Shown in pieces: positions 10,246-22,592 of a DNA stretch of 64,000 nucleotides. Location: contig CM076948.1 of the NCBI GenBank assembly GCA_039566865.1, positions 13,961,001 to 14,025,000 on the forward strand. The letters are read 5' to 3'. Made by a program: the position numbers and the translations under genes. Source of the stretch: Aurelia coerulea. Taxonomy: Eukaryota > Cnidaria > Scyphozoa > Semaeostomeae > Ulmaridae. The first letter of the stretch is position 1, and the number at the start of each line of letters is the position of its first letter. The notes under the pieces were generated by a model, which was not told where the DNA came from, did not search any database, and worked only from the letters and a program-made list of their open reading frames with translations.

Positions 10246-11640
10246 CATCAGCATACATGGAGACCCTAGATTCTTGGACAGCCTGTGGGAGATCATTGAT
10301 GTAGATGAGGAAGAGAAGGGGGCCAAGACTCGACCTCGTGGCACACCAACTTCTATGTCCCCAATATTTGAATCAACGCCATTAATCCTACAAAACTGTT
10401 TACGGTTGAATAGGTAGGATTTAAACCAAGCAAGCTTGCATTGCTGTACACCGTAAAGTTCAAGCTTTTTTGCAGAGAATTTTGTGATCTGCACTATCAA
10501 ATGCCTTTTTGAGGTAAATGAACACTAGACCCACTAGCTTACCAAGATCCTAACCGCGGTACCAGTCGTCAGTATTTTTAAGTAGGCATGTTACTGTTTA
10601 ATGGAGGCGCAAAAAGCCGGATTGGCCAGATGAAAAATGACCGTTATCATTCATATACTGGTACAGCTGATTTGTTACTAGTTTTTCAAAGAGCCTCGAG
10701 ATGACGGGCAAGACTGATATTGGTCGATAGTTAGACTTTTCAGTCTTATTTCCATCCTTGAAAATTGGAGTGACTCTAGCTACTTTCCATGAGTCAGAAA
10801 AATGACTTGTTTCAATTGATGTATTAAAAGAGAAAGCAAGGGAGTTTTCAATAAATGGCAGCGCAAGCTTCAGAAAGTAGCTAGAGATGTTGTCAGTCCC
10901 AAAGCTCTTTGCTGTCTTAGCTGTGGCAATTGCATCCCTGATCTCCTGTACTTCTATAGGCCTGAAGTGGAATTTTGTCTCATGTTTGTTAATTTCATAG
11001 TCACCTGCAAGAAGGGGATTTGGGGCTGGATCAATTTTGTCAGCAAGATCCTTACCTACTGAACAAAAGAAACTGTCCATTGCAATAGAAATATCTATTT
11101 TATGAACAGTTTCTAAACCGGACTCTTTAAGACAATCAATGTTGCTAGATCTTGATCTCTTGTTGCGGAGTTCATTGATTGCCTTCCATGATTCTTTCAT
11201 ATTACCTTGACATGCAGAGATCTTATTGGTATAATATTGCTTGTTTAGTTGTACATTAAGGACATTGATCTTATTACGGACCTGTCTGTATGCGTCCATA
11301 AGGAATGGGGACTTTCTTTTGGTTGCACCATTTTTGAGCCTATCCCTGGTTTGCATAAGTTTTCTGAGAGCATGATCAATCCAAGGGCAGTATTTCTCTG
11401 ATACGTGCATTTCAGTTATTGGAGCATGCTTTTCTGTGATCAAGGAAAATAGATTTGACCAATTTTTTACCAGAACATCTATGTCATTTGTTTCTGTAAG
11501 CATCTGCTCCCAATGTATGCCAGAAACATCAGCCAGAAATGCTTCTTCGTTAAATTTTTCTTTTTCCTAGTTTTGATCATTTGATGGCCTTTTTCTACTG
11601 CTCCATTAAATCTCCGAATGCAGTAGCCCATGTAATGATC
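10246..11640 (-). pseudogene. LINE-B copy 1, RT region truncated at both ends
   Basis: The minus strand carries the post-endonuclease linker (WIDHALRKLMQTRDRLKNG, about 11370) and RT N-terminal motifs: DNISSYFLKLALPFIENSLA, SNYRPISVLPVISRLFEKLV and SSGQSGFLRLH at about 10600. After a break near 10500-10598 it resumes with FNRKQFCRINGVDSNIG and a damaged GVPRG (GVPQG) box near 10330, ending just before the catalytic YADD at the AT palindrome. The 301-residue frame 10598-11503 is its longest open piece. Related copies are at 47941-49865 and 60316-61650. Confidence 0.88.
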
Positions 11641-12125
11641 GTTTGTTGATATTGGTTCTTTGAGAGCAGACATGTTAATCTTGAAAGCTTAAATTTGCCT
11701 CTTCCTGCAAACCAGAGCTTTAGCCTTTTGGCCTAAGCAATTTCTTAAGGCACAGCGTATAAATCAATGATAGCCTTGATAAAATTTGATTAATATGAGA
11801 TCTTGTGTTATTCTGTTTTCCAGAAGTCATCCCCCAGTCACCCATTTGGAAGTTTCTTAATTTTTGATTAATTTCAGTTCCTAATTTCGATGTTCTTCAG
11901 GAGTTTGCTAAAGCCAAAGAGCCAAAGTTCTGGTTTGCAAGTAGACGCAAATTTGAGCTTTCAAGATTGATATTTCTACCCTTAAAGCACCAACACCAAC
12001 AGACGAGGTATCTATGTTCAAGTTAACCATCGAGGAACATTTGAAGAGTGATTAACCATTGGTTAAAGCTAAATTCATATCGCTGGAGTCAACGAAATCT
12101 GTATACATTTTTGGGACAGCCGGTA
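11640..12125. mobile_element. Foldback MITE (family M-A), left arm shortened
   Basis: The left arm (11640-11830) is the reverse complement of the right arm, and both contain TTTGAGCTTTCAAGAT and a GGCCAAAAGGC palindrome. The right end is TTTTTGGGACAGCCGG next to TA (12120-12126), a mariner-like tip. Other copies are 28168-28510 (minus) and 35103-35410 (plus). The left arm stops where LINE-B begins. It lies upstream of the first KATNB1 exon seen. Confidence 0.65.
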
Positions 12126-12649
12126 GTACTCGAGTAGTTGGCGTCATCATGTCTAGACCTTCTAAAAAGGCTAGCTCTCCATGTACACGCAGAATGGAAT
12201 CCAGCCCCCCTCATATAAACAGCACATAGGGCATCATTTTCACGTAAAACCATGTTAGCGGTGTTTTATAACCACTTCTTCTTTGCAGATGTTTGCCCAA
12301 TGTTTGATTTTGGAACGCGAATTGATATCTCACGTGACGTGTCGTTGGCATGAATCGGAAATCCTTTTCTTTACCAGACAGTATCATGCCAAATGAACAT
12401 GATAAGTAGATAGGAGGAGTCAAATGTCATCCAGGCCCACACGATAGTACTATAGTACTATACCATAGTAGTTTCATTCCCACGCCAGAGTGCTATATTT
12501 CAAAAATCAATTGATAAATTAATGAATTGATGAATCATTCAATGAGTCAATAACATGCAATCCTTTGTTTTATTCATTATTCACTCAAGTTTTCCCAAAT
12601 TAATACAGCAATCAATAATGGTGTCACAATTCCTTTTTATTTTATGCAG

Positions 12650-12767
12650 AGTCTTTCAGGACACACAACACCCATAGAGAGTGTTTACTTCAACAATAGC
12701 GAGGAACTTGTCCTCGCTGGTTCTCAGTCAGGAACTTTGAAAATTTGGGATTTAGAGGCTGCGAAGA
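12650..12767 (+). CDS. KATNB1: KATNB1 exon a (second WD40 blade)
   Basis: After acceptor TTTTATGCAG the exon starts in phase 0 and reads [20 protein letters not shown] then [19 protein letters not shown]. The [10 protein letters not shown] strand and the terminal IWDLEAAK (WD dipeptide) form one WD40 repeat. It ends with one base of an Ile codon before donor GTAAGT. Upstream coding sequence (the first blade) must lie further left; I did not find it in 1-12649. Confidence 0.92.
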
Positions 12768-12836
12768 GTAAGTATAGTCCTGCTCATAGCCACTCTTTTG
12801 TCCATGCGTTGGTGATCATGTAATGTTGGTAATATG

Positions 12837-13361
12837 AGCATAGGTTCCAAATCTTTAAAAAGGCTGGTGTAAAATTGAGTGACCTATTTCTTTGAATTGA
12901 ATGACTTCAAAGAAACTTTAGCTATTTCTCTATAATTCTACCGTTGGGCTTTTCTGAAATCTTTATTATTTTCAGAGTTAGAATGTTTTTCTTCTTTTTC
13001 AAGAATTCAACAAAAATTTTCAAAAAAACTTAAAACCATCGTAATTTCTAAATCGTTTGACGCGACATGTAGTAATTTGGAAAAAAACCATAGTTTATGA
13101 ATGCCTACAATATGGTACCAAGCAAAAGCCTGTCACTCATCTGGTTTATGATTTAGAAATTTGATGACGTCACATCCTCAAATGAGCTGAAATTTAAAAT
13201 AAGCTGTAATTTTGAAACATATTTAAAATTTCTGGAAAGTCCAACGGTAGAATTATAGATAAGTATCGAAAGTTTCTTTCAAGCCATTCAGTCAGAAGAA
13301 ATAGGTCATTGAATTTTACACCCATCTTTTTACGCCGAGTTAAAGATTTGGAACCTATGCT
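12837..13361. mobile_element. 525-bp foldback MITE with 9-bp target duplication
   Basis: The ends are perfect inverted copies, AGCATAGGTTCCAAATCTTT and its complement at 13342-13361. GGTAATATG flanks both sides (12828-12836, 13362-13370). The outer 150 or so bases of each side pair with small mismatches; the centre does not. The 9-bp duplication suggests a MULE-type origin. It lies in KATNB1 intron 1. Confidence 0.9.
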
Positions 13362-13370
13362 GGTAATATG

Positions 13371-15142
13371 TAGGTTTAGATTCGCAAAGGCTGGACGATT
13401 ACCAGATTGATAAATGTATCCTGTCGGTGAAATGTTGAAGGAAATGTTGAAGTTTTTCATCGAATTTAGCGACTAAGTGTTTGTTTATGCCGAATTGCTA
13501 AAGCTCATTTCTTCTGATATCAAACCTTCAATTGTGATAGCATTAAAAGGAAGTTGCAGTAAGTGTTATAGATGGAAACTTCAGCTTAGAATGAATTCGA
13601 TGAACAGAAGATTTACAATCGACATTGCATAACAGCGAAGAGACGGTGTTGAGTTTCAGAGAAGGAGCAGTATTTTTCAATTTGCGATTGATTACTTGGA
13701 AATTCTACCCGGTGAGCTAGATAAGTGCACATTTGAGAAATCATAGCATCAAGAGTACTGGATGCATTTGAGTGAATCGAAATTGTACTTAAGGCTGAAC
13801 AACTGAGGTATTCTCTGATTTTTCTCGCGTATTTATCGGCACTGACGATATAGGTAAATTCCACTGTACGATTTCTTGGTTGCAAAATAGCTGAAAAAAA
13901 CTTGATCAAATCGCGAGGAATCACTCGCAGAATGATGCGCAAGGGCATTGGATATCTTTCAAGAGGTTTAGGAGATGATTTCCAAACAGATACTGAAGTG
14001 TCTCGGTTGCTTGGTGCCAAGAATGCTCAAAGGTGGGAATTTTTTCTTGCTCAACCGGAAGTTAAAAGTTGAAAGTTAAAAGTTCATAACTCTTCTGTGC
14101 CTCTTGCCTTTTAAGTTGCTTTTGTTCTACTTTGTTTTTGCTGTATTTCCAGGATTTCTTGTCATTCTTTTAATGATTTGATGTCATACCTATGTATAAT
14201 TGTTTTTGCTATTTCGAACATAAGATATCCAATATGTGATTCAGTTCTTTAGCTGAAGGTGACACGTTTATGTTAAACGTCTTATCAATAATGGCCCATT
14301 CTACATTGATTTGGAACTTATACATTATTCATTTTTTTAGAACGGATAGTCTCAAATACTGTAAAACCCTGCAAACCAGAGCATACTTTTCTAACGAGCA
14401 GACTAACTATGTTCTTATGAATGTGGTTCCCGTCTTGTATTTAGGGTGAGACTCATATCCCAAGGGCTCACATTTTTATGACGAGTTTACAAAGCTATGA
14501 AATATGCATTTGACAAACTATAGGGAGGCATGATGGCATTCTACATGCTGGAGGCAAGCTGTTAAAGACACAATGACTAACATGTCATGAATTGACAAAC
14601 AAATTTGCTTACCCTGAAAGATTTTTGATGAAATTTTGACCTGAGCAATTAGTAAGTTTTTATAAAGTAATGTGCTCTAATATTTCAGAAGTAATCAGAT
14701 TCCAGGTTCACAAACTCATTTTCAGGCAATGAGTTTGAAGCAATTTTGTTTTCTTTATCATTTTAATTGAAATATGTCGTTTTGAGGCTTTAAGTTTACT
14801 TTCTCTTGGAAAGTGTATCATTTGATAAGAATATTAAAAGTAATCTATCTGCTTTAGGTCTTTATAGTTGGATGTCTTTTTAAAATCAATCGGTCGGTTC
14901 GTATTTTCCAATGTTCTTGTTTGCTTTCCTGTATTCCTTGACATCGCATATGTCTTTTGAAATCAAATGCGTTTTGAGCATTGTTTACTTTTTACTGATA
15001 TGTCTTCACAATCAATTGTCAACCGAGCAGAAGTGGCCTTGCTGTTAAGTCGACCACCAGCTCTTTTCTGATTTGTATTTCTAATAGTTTAAAATGCTTT
15101 GTAATGTTACCAAGTTACTATGTATTTCCTTCGGTTTTCCAG
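13371..15142. other. KATNB1 intron, no gene recognised
   Basis: AT-rich intron. A 135-residue open frame on the minus strand (13613-14020) shows no recognisable domain and lacks coding-like neighbours; I read it as chance or a decayed repeat. Confidence 0.6.
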
Positions 15143-15243
15143 TTGTTCGCACTTTGACTGGTCACAAATCAGGAATAAGATGTGTCGATTTCCATCCGTA
15201 TGGAGAATTTGTGGCTTCAGGCTCATCAGATACTAATCTCAAG
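15143..15243 (+). CDS. KATNB1: KATNB1 exon b (third WD40 blade)
   Basis: Acceptor TTTTCCAG; the first two bases complete the split Ile codon, giving [20 protein letters not shown] and then [15 protein letters not shown]. The GH...D...S-S-D pattern is a WD40 blade, and [11 protein letters not shown] is strongly conserved in katanin p80. Ends in phase 0 at donor GTAAAT. Confidence 0.93.
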
Positions 15244-15454
15244 GTAAATCTATTGTGATCGGTACTCTTTCAGTTGGTATTCAGGGCTGAATATTCTTTC
15301 CGATTTCAGAGATATGCTGGTCAGAGAAGTAATCCAAATTTCATTTTTACAATAATGGTATAACACCAAGCCTGATTATTGTTTGTATGACAACTCTAGT
15401 GCTTTCGTGGTTTGATGTTTTCGTTAGTGTCTCAACAACTTTAGGATCTATGTA

Positions 15455-16340
15455 CCGGGAGAGCCAGAAACGAGTTCCCATTTCAGACAGGCCAGGATAA
15501 GTCATACACGGGACTAATTTCAAATATTTTTTATTCAATATTTTGTCAATATCCTGTATCATTCTTAGTTATTTTCTTTCAATCTTTCGGAAACCTACTT
15601 ATCGATATATTTACGATTTCTGTGAATTTTTTCGCCTGCAGATTGCCCCAAAGGATAAAGAAAACAGCCATCAAATTTAAAGACTGAATTGGCAGAACAA
15701 AGGGTGCTCCTCGAAATGGTTAAGGAATTCGGCTATGGATTATATCGCACGAGCGGTCAGTTGATGATTGCAAAACTTTAGGATCGCTTTCATTTCAAAT
15801 ACTTTCAGTTTTTTATCATTTCTTTGAAATGATACTTGCTACCTACTGTAGTTTGTGCATTTAGGGGATTAGGTACTAGGTGTTTGCATCAAAAAGTCCT
15901 AAATCTACACGCTTGTTGGAAATATTTGTTTAATCTACAGTAGGTATAAAGTATCACTTCAAGGAAATGATAAACAAATTGAAGTCTTTGTATTGATAAA
16001 AGTGATATTAAAGTTGTGCAGTCGTCAAATGACCGCTCGCTCGTGCAACATAATCCATTTCCAAATTCCCTACTCATTTCGAGGAGCATTCCCTTTGTTC
16101 TGCCAAAGTCGGTCTTTTGAAATTTTGATGCCTTTTTTCGATCTATTTTAACAGTCTGCAGACGAAGAAATTTCAAGAAACGTAAATTTATCAAAAAGTA
16201 GGCATCTGAAAAAAAGCAAAAAATAGTTAAGAATAATATATGATACTAATCAAAGATTAAATTAAAATTATTCGAAATTGGTCCAATGTATGATTTATCC
16301 TGGCCTGTCGGAAGTCGGGAATTTTTTCTGGCTCACCCTG
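15455..16340. mobile_element. 886-bp palindromic mariner-tipped MITE (family M-B)
   Basis: Left tip CCGGGAGAGCCAGAAA, right tip TTTTCTGGCTCACCCTG, with TA on both sides (15453-15454, 16341-16342). The arms pair over several hundred bases (for example GGCCAGGATAAGTCATACAC against its complement near 16290), so the whole element folds back on itself. It has nearly the same length and sub-terminal sequence as 45583-46466. It sits in KATNB1 intron 2. Confidence 0.82.
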
Positions 16341-16818
16341 TAGGACTACATAAAATTTCAAAATATAGTGAAATTTAATTTGTCTAATGTCACCAGATGA
16401 GATGCTGTACAATTCCCCCTTATAGTTATTTTACCACTATAGTTATCTTATCTTACAACTCGTTGACAAGCAACCAGTCAGTCACAGTCCCATCCATGCT
16501 TGTATTTTGCATTTTTACTTAGAACCTTTGGTCTTGACTGTAGTTTCTGGAGAATGCTTAGTTTGGTATCTGAGATGCTCCCCAATATTATAACTTAATG
16601 TTACAATACCGTAATGCACAATATAGATTATCTGAGTTTTTTCAATCACTAGTGTAGTAAATTTCATTGTGCTCTCTGTTCTGTTGTAACTTGCATTTTG
16701 TGTGCAACCCATATTCTTATCATCCTCATGTTATTCCGTTCATATCCCCAAAAAATATTTTGAGGGATTGTGCTGCTTATTTTTATTTTAACCACAAGCC
16801 TTTTTTTTCGTGATTTAG

Positions 16819-16860
16819 TTGTGGGATGTTCGAAGAAAAGGATGCATATTTACATATAAG
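16819..16860 (+). CDS. KATNB1: KATNB1 exon c (14-codon microexon)
   Basis: A 42-base exon between acceptor GATTTAG and donor GTAATC, phase 0 on both sides. It encodes LWDVRRKGCIFTYK, which supplies the WD dipeptide closing the third blade and matches the katanin p80 RRKGC signature. It is too short for gene finders without a protein guide. Confidence 0.92.
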
Positions 16861-17422
16861 GTAATCTAATGAAATTGCGTTTTGTGATTTTAATCTTATA
16901 AATTTGCATTGCGCTAAATTTCGGTATTCCTGGAGAAGTACGTTCAAACTTGCTGCCACTCTTGGGGTATATCAAATCATTGTGGTCTTTATCCTATCTG
17001 ACTCCACTTAGAGTGGGTCTTAGTAACTTATGCTTTCACAAATTCAAGCACAATTTTAGGGATTCCATAAATCCAATGTGCACTACAAGCGATGGTATCG
17101 AGACTACACTTTTTGTTGCTCTGCCCCTCCTTTGAGGTTGAACGTCGAAATCTTCTCGCTAGTTGAACGTCGAAATCGATTTGCTGCGACCATTTGGACA
17201 TATCGATCTTTCAAATGAGGTTTTGACGCAACTTTTATTATATGGTGATAAAGACCTTCCAAAGGACCTCAACAGAAATATACTCGAGTTAACTCTACAT
17301 TACATCCACGCAATTGGTCGCTTCAGTTGAGATCACCGTAAATCTAGTTAAACGTCACTAAACCATTAAGTCAATTTTTAAAAGTTTCTTGTCGTAGAGT
17401 CCTTTCCATATATTCCTTTGCA

Positions 17423-17617
17423 AGCCTGTTTCACATTGGATGTTAGGCTTATATTAGAAATCCAGACCCGATAGTGGTGTCTCGAGCGATGGGGATCTTG
17501 GGTGGGGAGCAGTGACGGGGACGGTTGTTGTCGTTGTTTCCTCGGGGGGGGGGGGGGGGGGGGGGTTCCGATTGTTCACTATTATATTTTGGCCTGACAT
17601 CTAATGTGAAACCGGCT
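17423..17617 (+). repeat. Inverted repeat in the LINE-A copy 3 3' UTR
   Basis: The arms AGCCTGTTTCACATTGGATG and CATCTAATGTGAAACCGGCT are inverted. The arm resembles, but is not identical to, the GTCTCAAATTAGATGCCATG arm in copies 2 and 4. The loop holds a 22-base G run (17544-17565). Confidence 0.75.
17544..17565 (+). repeat. 22-base poly(G) tract
   Basis: An uninterrupted run of about 22 G inside the hairpin loop of LINE-A copy 3. Other G runs are at 4510-4523, 24166-24175 and 24446-24461. They could form quadruplexes and may be miscounted in assembly. Confidence 0.85.
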
Positions 17618-17886
17618 CAAATATTTATTTATAAAATGTTTTTATAATTAGCATTTCTATCCGAATTAGTTGTAGCGTATGTATAGTAGTTTGTATTAGT
17701 TGTATTTTAGTTTATATTAATTCCAAGGGGTAGATATGATATTTTGCTCCTCCTGGTCCCCGTCCTTGTAGTGTGGTATAGTAGATTGTAGGTAGTGTTT
17801 AGGTAATTTTTGTTGAAAATTTTTATATTGAATATATAAAAAAAAGTTTAGTCTTGCATAATTAGTACATTAGATACAATCACTTC

Positions 17887-18340
17887 TGTACCGGGTGTTC
17901 CCAAAAACGTTTCCCTATTTGAACAGCTACAGGAAAATTATCATGGTCTTGTTTTGAGCACTGTAAACAGTAGTCTTTCACTTGAAGGCTAACTTGGATC
18001 CAGACATTTCTTCTGGCTTTTTTGCCTTTTCAAAGGTCTCAAAAATCTGGATTTTCGAAATACGGAGTTCGTAAAAGTTATCGATAAAGGATGTTCCACG
18101 TTCCGAGGGGCAGATCACTCCAAAAATCTCGTACACCTTCGAAAAAAATCTCAAAAAATCTTCAAAAATCCTAAAAATCTTTAAAATCTTCCACATTTTG
18201 CGAAAATCTCCAAAAATCTTAGAAATCTTAGAAAAATCCTAAAAAATCTCAAAAAATCTTAGAAATCCCAAACAAATCCCAAAAATCTCTCTGGATAAAT
18301 CATCAAAAATTGTAAGGAAAACTTAAAAAAGGTGGCAAAC
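17887..18340. repeat. Mariner-like tip followed by AAAATCT-rich degenerate repeat
   Basis: CCGGGTGTTCCCAAAAACG at 17888 resembles the MITE tips elsewhere, but no matching right end was found. From 18030 to 18300 the sequence is a loose tandem of CAAAAATCTTAGAAATCC-like units. A similar block is at 21360-21560. Outside each block lies an inverted pair, CGAGGGGCAGATCACTCC (about 18097) and GGAGTGATTTGCCCCTCG (about 21578). Confidence 0.55.
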
Positions 18341-18545
18341 GCTTGCAAAGTGACTATGAGTGTCCATGAAATCGAAGGAAACACGAAAAACATCCTGCAA
18401 AACATTTTCTAACCTCTGACCTTGTCCACACTGTGTTCGATTGCGTCGTCAAGACAACAACCGTGGCAGGGAGTCGGCTAGAAAATACATGCGCACACGC
18501 GTTCGCAAGCTGGGGAGGTGTGATAGACTTATGAATTTTCATCCC

Positions 18546-18935
18546 TTGTTTTCCTGCGTTCTTTGATCTGCTGATATCACCTGGTAAGCATTGAAAAGCA
18601 AACTTTTAGTACAAAGAATGAGGTTTTCCTGGCCTACTAACTGCAAAATATATACCTTTCAAGCAGTAATCTTCCTCTGTAGAAACAAAACAGATCCATC
18701 GCAGCTACAAGAACACTAGGCCGTAGCAACCGATTTTTGTATGCAACAACAACAACTATCTAAATAGCGCCTCCCTATCGGTTGAACACTAAACTCTAGC
18801 AATTGAATTGGTGAATACGGAACCATTGGCCACTCTACGCGGGCCTAAAGAGGGCCTACTTTTTAAGATTAATATTATGAGTCCCTATTGACCAAGTGAT
18901 ATCAGCAAATCAAAGAACGCAGGGAAACAAACCAG
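18546..18935. mobile_element. Small inverted-repeat element
   Basis: CCTGCGTTCTTTGATCTGCT at the left is matched inverted by ATCAAAGAACGCAGGGAAAC at the right. The interior, about 300 bp, is not palindromic. GGAGGTGTGATAG occurs in direct orientation outside both ends (about 18514 and 18969). KATNB1 intron 3. Confidence 0.5.
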
Positions 18936-18959
18936 AGTATGAAACAAAGGACAAAAAGT

Positions 18960-19984
18960 TGTAAGTCTGGAGGTGTGATAGGCAGGGAAAATAGGCTAAC
19001 CATCCAAGCAAGTGCCTAACTCAAGTTTTTTGTTGTTAGAATAGGCGATTAGGATTAATTTGAGACATTTAAGATAATGCGCCATTTTTGAAAAGTTTCG
19101 AATTCATGTGAACGATGACGTCACGGTAGGGCTTAATGTCCGTAAATACTTCAAAAACTGTTGACGCGTTATATTAACTTGGGATTTTCACCCGATTTGC
19201 ATAGTCGAAAAGAGCGTTTGAAGAGCTTGCGAATGATGTATAGTTTTTTCATTTTTGTGAAATTCGAAAAAGTATTCCATGACGTCATAGATGACATGAC
19301 GTCACAATTGACTAATTTTCAAAACCATTTTAGCTGAAATCTCCCCATTATTTGTACTAAATCAAGCATGTAGATTCCGAATCTGCAGTCAAAAAACACC
19401 TATAATTCATAGGTCTGTCAGTTTGGGCTTTGGGCATTTTCTCTTTATTTTGTCTCATTTCGAACACAGTAGAGAAAATGACCAGGCAAAAATTAAAAAT
19501 CTTTTTTAGAAATATTTACAAACAAGACAAGAAGTTTTTACCCCAGACTACCTGTCTCTTGAATATCATGTTTCGCATTTACAACAAAGCATTTACAACA
19601 AAGCGCGTTGATGGAAAGTTCATTCTCTTTCTCAATTCGAGAGGACGTTTTGAAGAAAGTCCAGCCTCGCAGGCATAGAAGACTGTCTTTTGACCTGAAT
19701 AGAAGTCGCATTTGTCAGAATCACATGAATCCGATTCACCAATTTTTTCATGAGAACTTGTCGCTGAAATTTGTGGCAGAGTTTCTTAATCATTCATAAA
19801 ACTGAATATTACAATTTATCGTAATTCACTGAGGACAACCTTTTGAACCAAGAATTACAAAAATGAACCAGTTTATGAATAAAAGTTGTACTTTTTAGTA
19901 ATATTTGGGCTAGTAGCGTACTTTCTGTTAGATTCATTGTGCAAGTCATGACAAGAATTGATTGCTTCAAGTAGAGTTTCTTCA
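18960..19984. other. KATNB1 intron 3, no gene recognised
   Basis: AT-rich sequence with two TGACGTCA-like sites (about 19117 and 19300). Short open frames at 19430-19799 have no recognisable domain. Confidence 0.5.
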
Positions 19985-20868
19985 CCCTATTTTAACCGGG
20001 TAAAAAAAAGTGATTTTCTACCGGGGGGGCGTTTTTCGCCCCCCCTGTTTTTCCCCGCAAGTATAACAGCTATGACAATGAAACTTGCACTGTGTCATAA
20101 TTAAATAAAGGAGAATCTAAAAATAGCACCAATCAATCAATAGTCACGTGATTGGTTGCTAGGCAACCAAAAACAATGCAAATTTTGAGGAAATTGAGCT
20201 ATTTGCAGAAAAGGGCCCATTATTAGCAAATAGCGAGATAAAATTCGCAAAAAACCATCCAAATACCTGCTTGATATCATTAATTTGTAGTTTCATATGG
20301 TTTTGTACGGATATTTGTGGTTTCTAATAAATTAACTAATTAAATAATGAAAATTTGATTCAATGCAAAGTTGTTAGCTCAATAATTATGATTTAAAACC
20401 ATTAATTTCGCATATTAATGGTGACATCAAGTACCTTCATCGATATTTGAGGTAATTCCATCAGTTTTGCATGAAAAATTACTCATTCATTAGGAATATG
20501 ACGTCATAAAGATTGGTGGCGTCATAGAAATAATAAACTGCTGATGTCAGCAAATATGAATAATTTATATATCAAACGAAAAGTACTCATCGAGACGAAT
20601 CGAATGGTATATATATTTTTGAGATTTAGTAACAAAGGAATAAATTAGAGCCGTTTTTAAGAATTTCTTTGTGACCACTCTCCAAATATGGGCATGTGGT
20701 GGTCACGTGGTCAAACAATAGGTATTGAAATTTCTATTTTCTGATTGCCAACTAAATTCTAGGAAAAGTGAAGGAGTTTCAGCATTGTAGGTGACATCGT
20801 TTGGGAGCTATTAAAAAAATCCGATAGGGGGGGCGAAAAACGCCCCCCCCCCCCCGGTTAAAATAGTG
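19985..20868. mobile_element. 884-bp element with TATTTTAACCGGG ends and GGGGGGCG hairpins
   Basis: The ends CCTATTTTAACCGGG and CCGGTTAAAATAGTG are inverted. Just inside both is a short hairpin (GGGGGGCGTTTTTCGCCCCC at the left, its counterpart at the right). No coding frame; the middle is AT-rich. It is probably a non-autonomous DNA transposon of unknown superfamily. KATNB1 intron 3. Confidence 0.65.
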
Positions 20869-22508
20869 TTAATTGATTTGGAAGAGTCTACTACGTTTTT
20901 TATAAGCGGTTTCTTTGAAATAATGAATGCATTTGGTAAGGAGGGTAAACTTTAGAAATAAACCTTCAAGGTTAACATTGTATAACTCAACTCAGACTTG
21001 CGTAAATCCCACTTTCCAATCAGTGGAATGTTCCGAGCGGACGGAAATTCTTTTGTTTACAAGAGAAAATGTCGCTTTGCAAGCGAATAGAAATTTAGGG
21101 TTGAAGGTCGGTATCATGCTACACTACTCAGAGTACTTTATCTTTTTTCTCCGTGTCAACAATAGCTGAGCCAAGGACGGGAGAAATCCCCACTTTTACT
21201 CCGCAATGGAAAATACAACTCTTCAGCCATGTTTCCAAAGATTTATGAAGGACATTGAGGAAAGGAAGGGTCGGCGAGATTGATCGCACACATTTCGGTA
21301 TAATTTTTAAAAGTTAGCAAATGTACGGTATCAAAATCTTCAAATTTTTGAAGTTACTGGTTTTAAAAATCTTTGAGAAAGCCTAAACAATCTCAAAAAT
21401 CTTGCAAAATCTCAAAAAATCTTTGAAAATCGCCAGAAGTCTCAAAAATCTTTCAAAATCTTTCAAAATCTTTAAAATCTTTAAAATCTTACGAAATCTT
21501 TAAAAAATCTCAAAAATCCCAAAAATCCTTCAAAAATTCAAGAGATTTTAAAATCCCAAAATCTCGTACGCTATTTTTGGAGTGATTTGCCCCTCGCCAC
21601 GTTCTACGTCGGAAGGTATGATGAAAATAAAAGCGATTGTCAATTTTATAGATTGGTATTCAAACGCGCCAATGTGTGAAGTGCGAACCACTGGACATTG
21701 CCTTAGGAAGCACATTCTTTCTTCAAACATTAAACAAAATCGTGTTTTTTACTAGTACGATAGACATTTATGTTTCTGCCTTCTGAGATCTTTTTCTTGG
21801 AGTTCAAGCTCCGGTGTTAGAATTTGTTAAAAGACTTGGATTTCTGTGGATTTGATCAGTAGGTTTAATGATCTTATCGGTGAACTGTTTTTAGCTCTTT
21901 CTTGAACTTTTTTAAATGTACTTTTCTTGAGGAAAACATTCGTAGAAAATCATGTCCGCATTTACAGAAATGAACTAAATACTCAGATCTAAGTTGAGCA
22001 TTGTGTAATAGATTCCTCTTTGAATTTAAGTAACTTGCACTTCTACTCCAACTATACGGCTCGAATCGATAAACTTTTTTAGGGACACCTAGTAGTTGCA
22101 TAAGATTGATTGATCGCTGTTCATGAAATTTTCTTTTCAATTAGTTGTAATTTGGCAGATTCTGCAGAATAACTGGAGGTAATGCTTGTTGTATATGAAA
22201 ATGGTCAAACTGGTTCAAACACTTTCATTATTGGAAATACCATTATTGTGATAAAACTGGGCAATGGTTAACAATGAGACGATTTGCAAGAATGTCAGCC
22301 TTTTTCGCAAAGTTAGAGTTAAACACGTGTTGAACGAATTTCAGCAGAGGCTCAAATGCATGCAATTATCACCAAGCAAAGTAATGTATAGGCGCATTTG
22401 AAGGCACTACTTGGCACGGGTAAGGAGCAACGAACGACATTGTAGGAACCCAAGTGGTATATGGTTGGCTAGGCTTTTAGTTTTCACTTTCTCTCCTTTG
22501 CCTCGAAG
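20869..22508. other. KATNB1 intron 3, remaining part
   Basis: It holds an AAAATCTC degenerate repeat at 21360-21560 and otherwise no recognised feature. Open frames at 21548-22140 (minus) show no domain I know. Confidence 0.5.
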
Positions 22509-22592
22509 GGACATACAAACACTGTGAATCATTTACGATTCAGTCCAGATGGTAGATGGATAATATCTGCTGGCGAAGATGGAGTTGCAAAG
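22509..22592 (+). CDS. KATNB1: KATNB1 exon d (fourth WD40 blade)
   Basis: After acceptor CCTCGAAG it reads GHTNTVNHLRFSPDGRWIIS then AGEDGVAK, 28 codons in phase 0. The GH...FSPDG.W..S pattern is a canonical WD40 repeat. Donor is GTAAGT. Confidence 0.92.

Larger units (their letters stand above)
16945..17838 (+). mobile_element. LINE-A copy 3, 3' fragment
   Basis: It encodes RVGLSNLCFHKFKHNF, the Cys/His cluster (CTTSDGIETTLF, degenerate), then LLLYGDKDLPKDLNRNILEL in a shifted frame. The cluster contains a short tandem duplication (TTGAACGTCGAAATC at 17137 and 17163). The 3' UTR has an inverted repeat (17423-17617) and an A-run end near 17830. It is 5'-truncated and lies in KATNB1 intron 3. 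Confidence 0.85.

Noticed and set aside
13613..14020. 135-residue minus-strand protein in KATNB1 intron 1
   Set aside because: No recognisable domain, low-complexity surroundings and no splice or promoter signals; likely chance.
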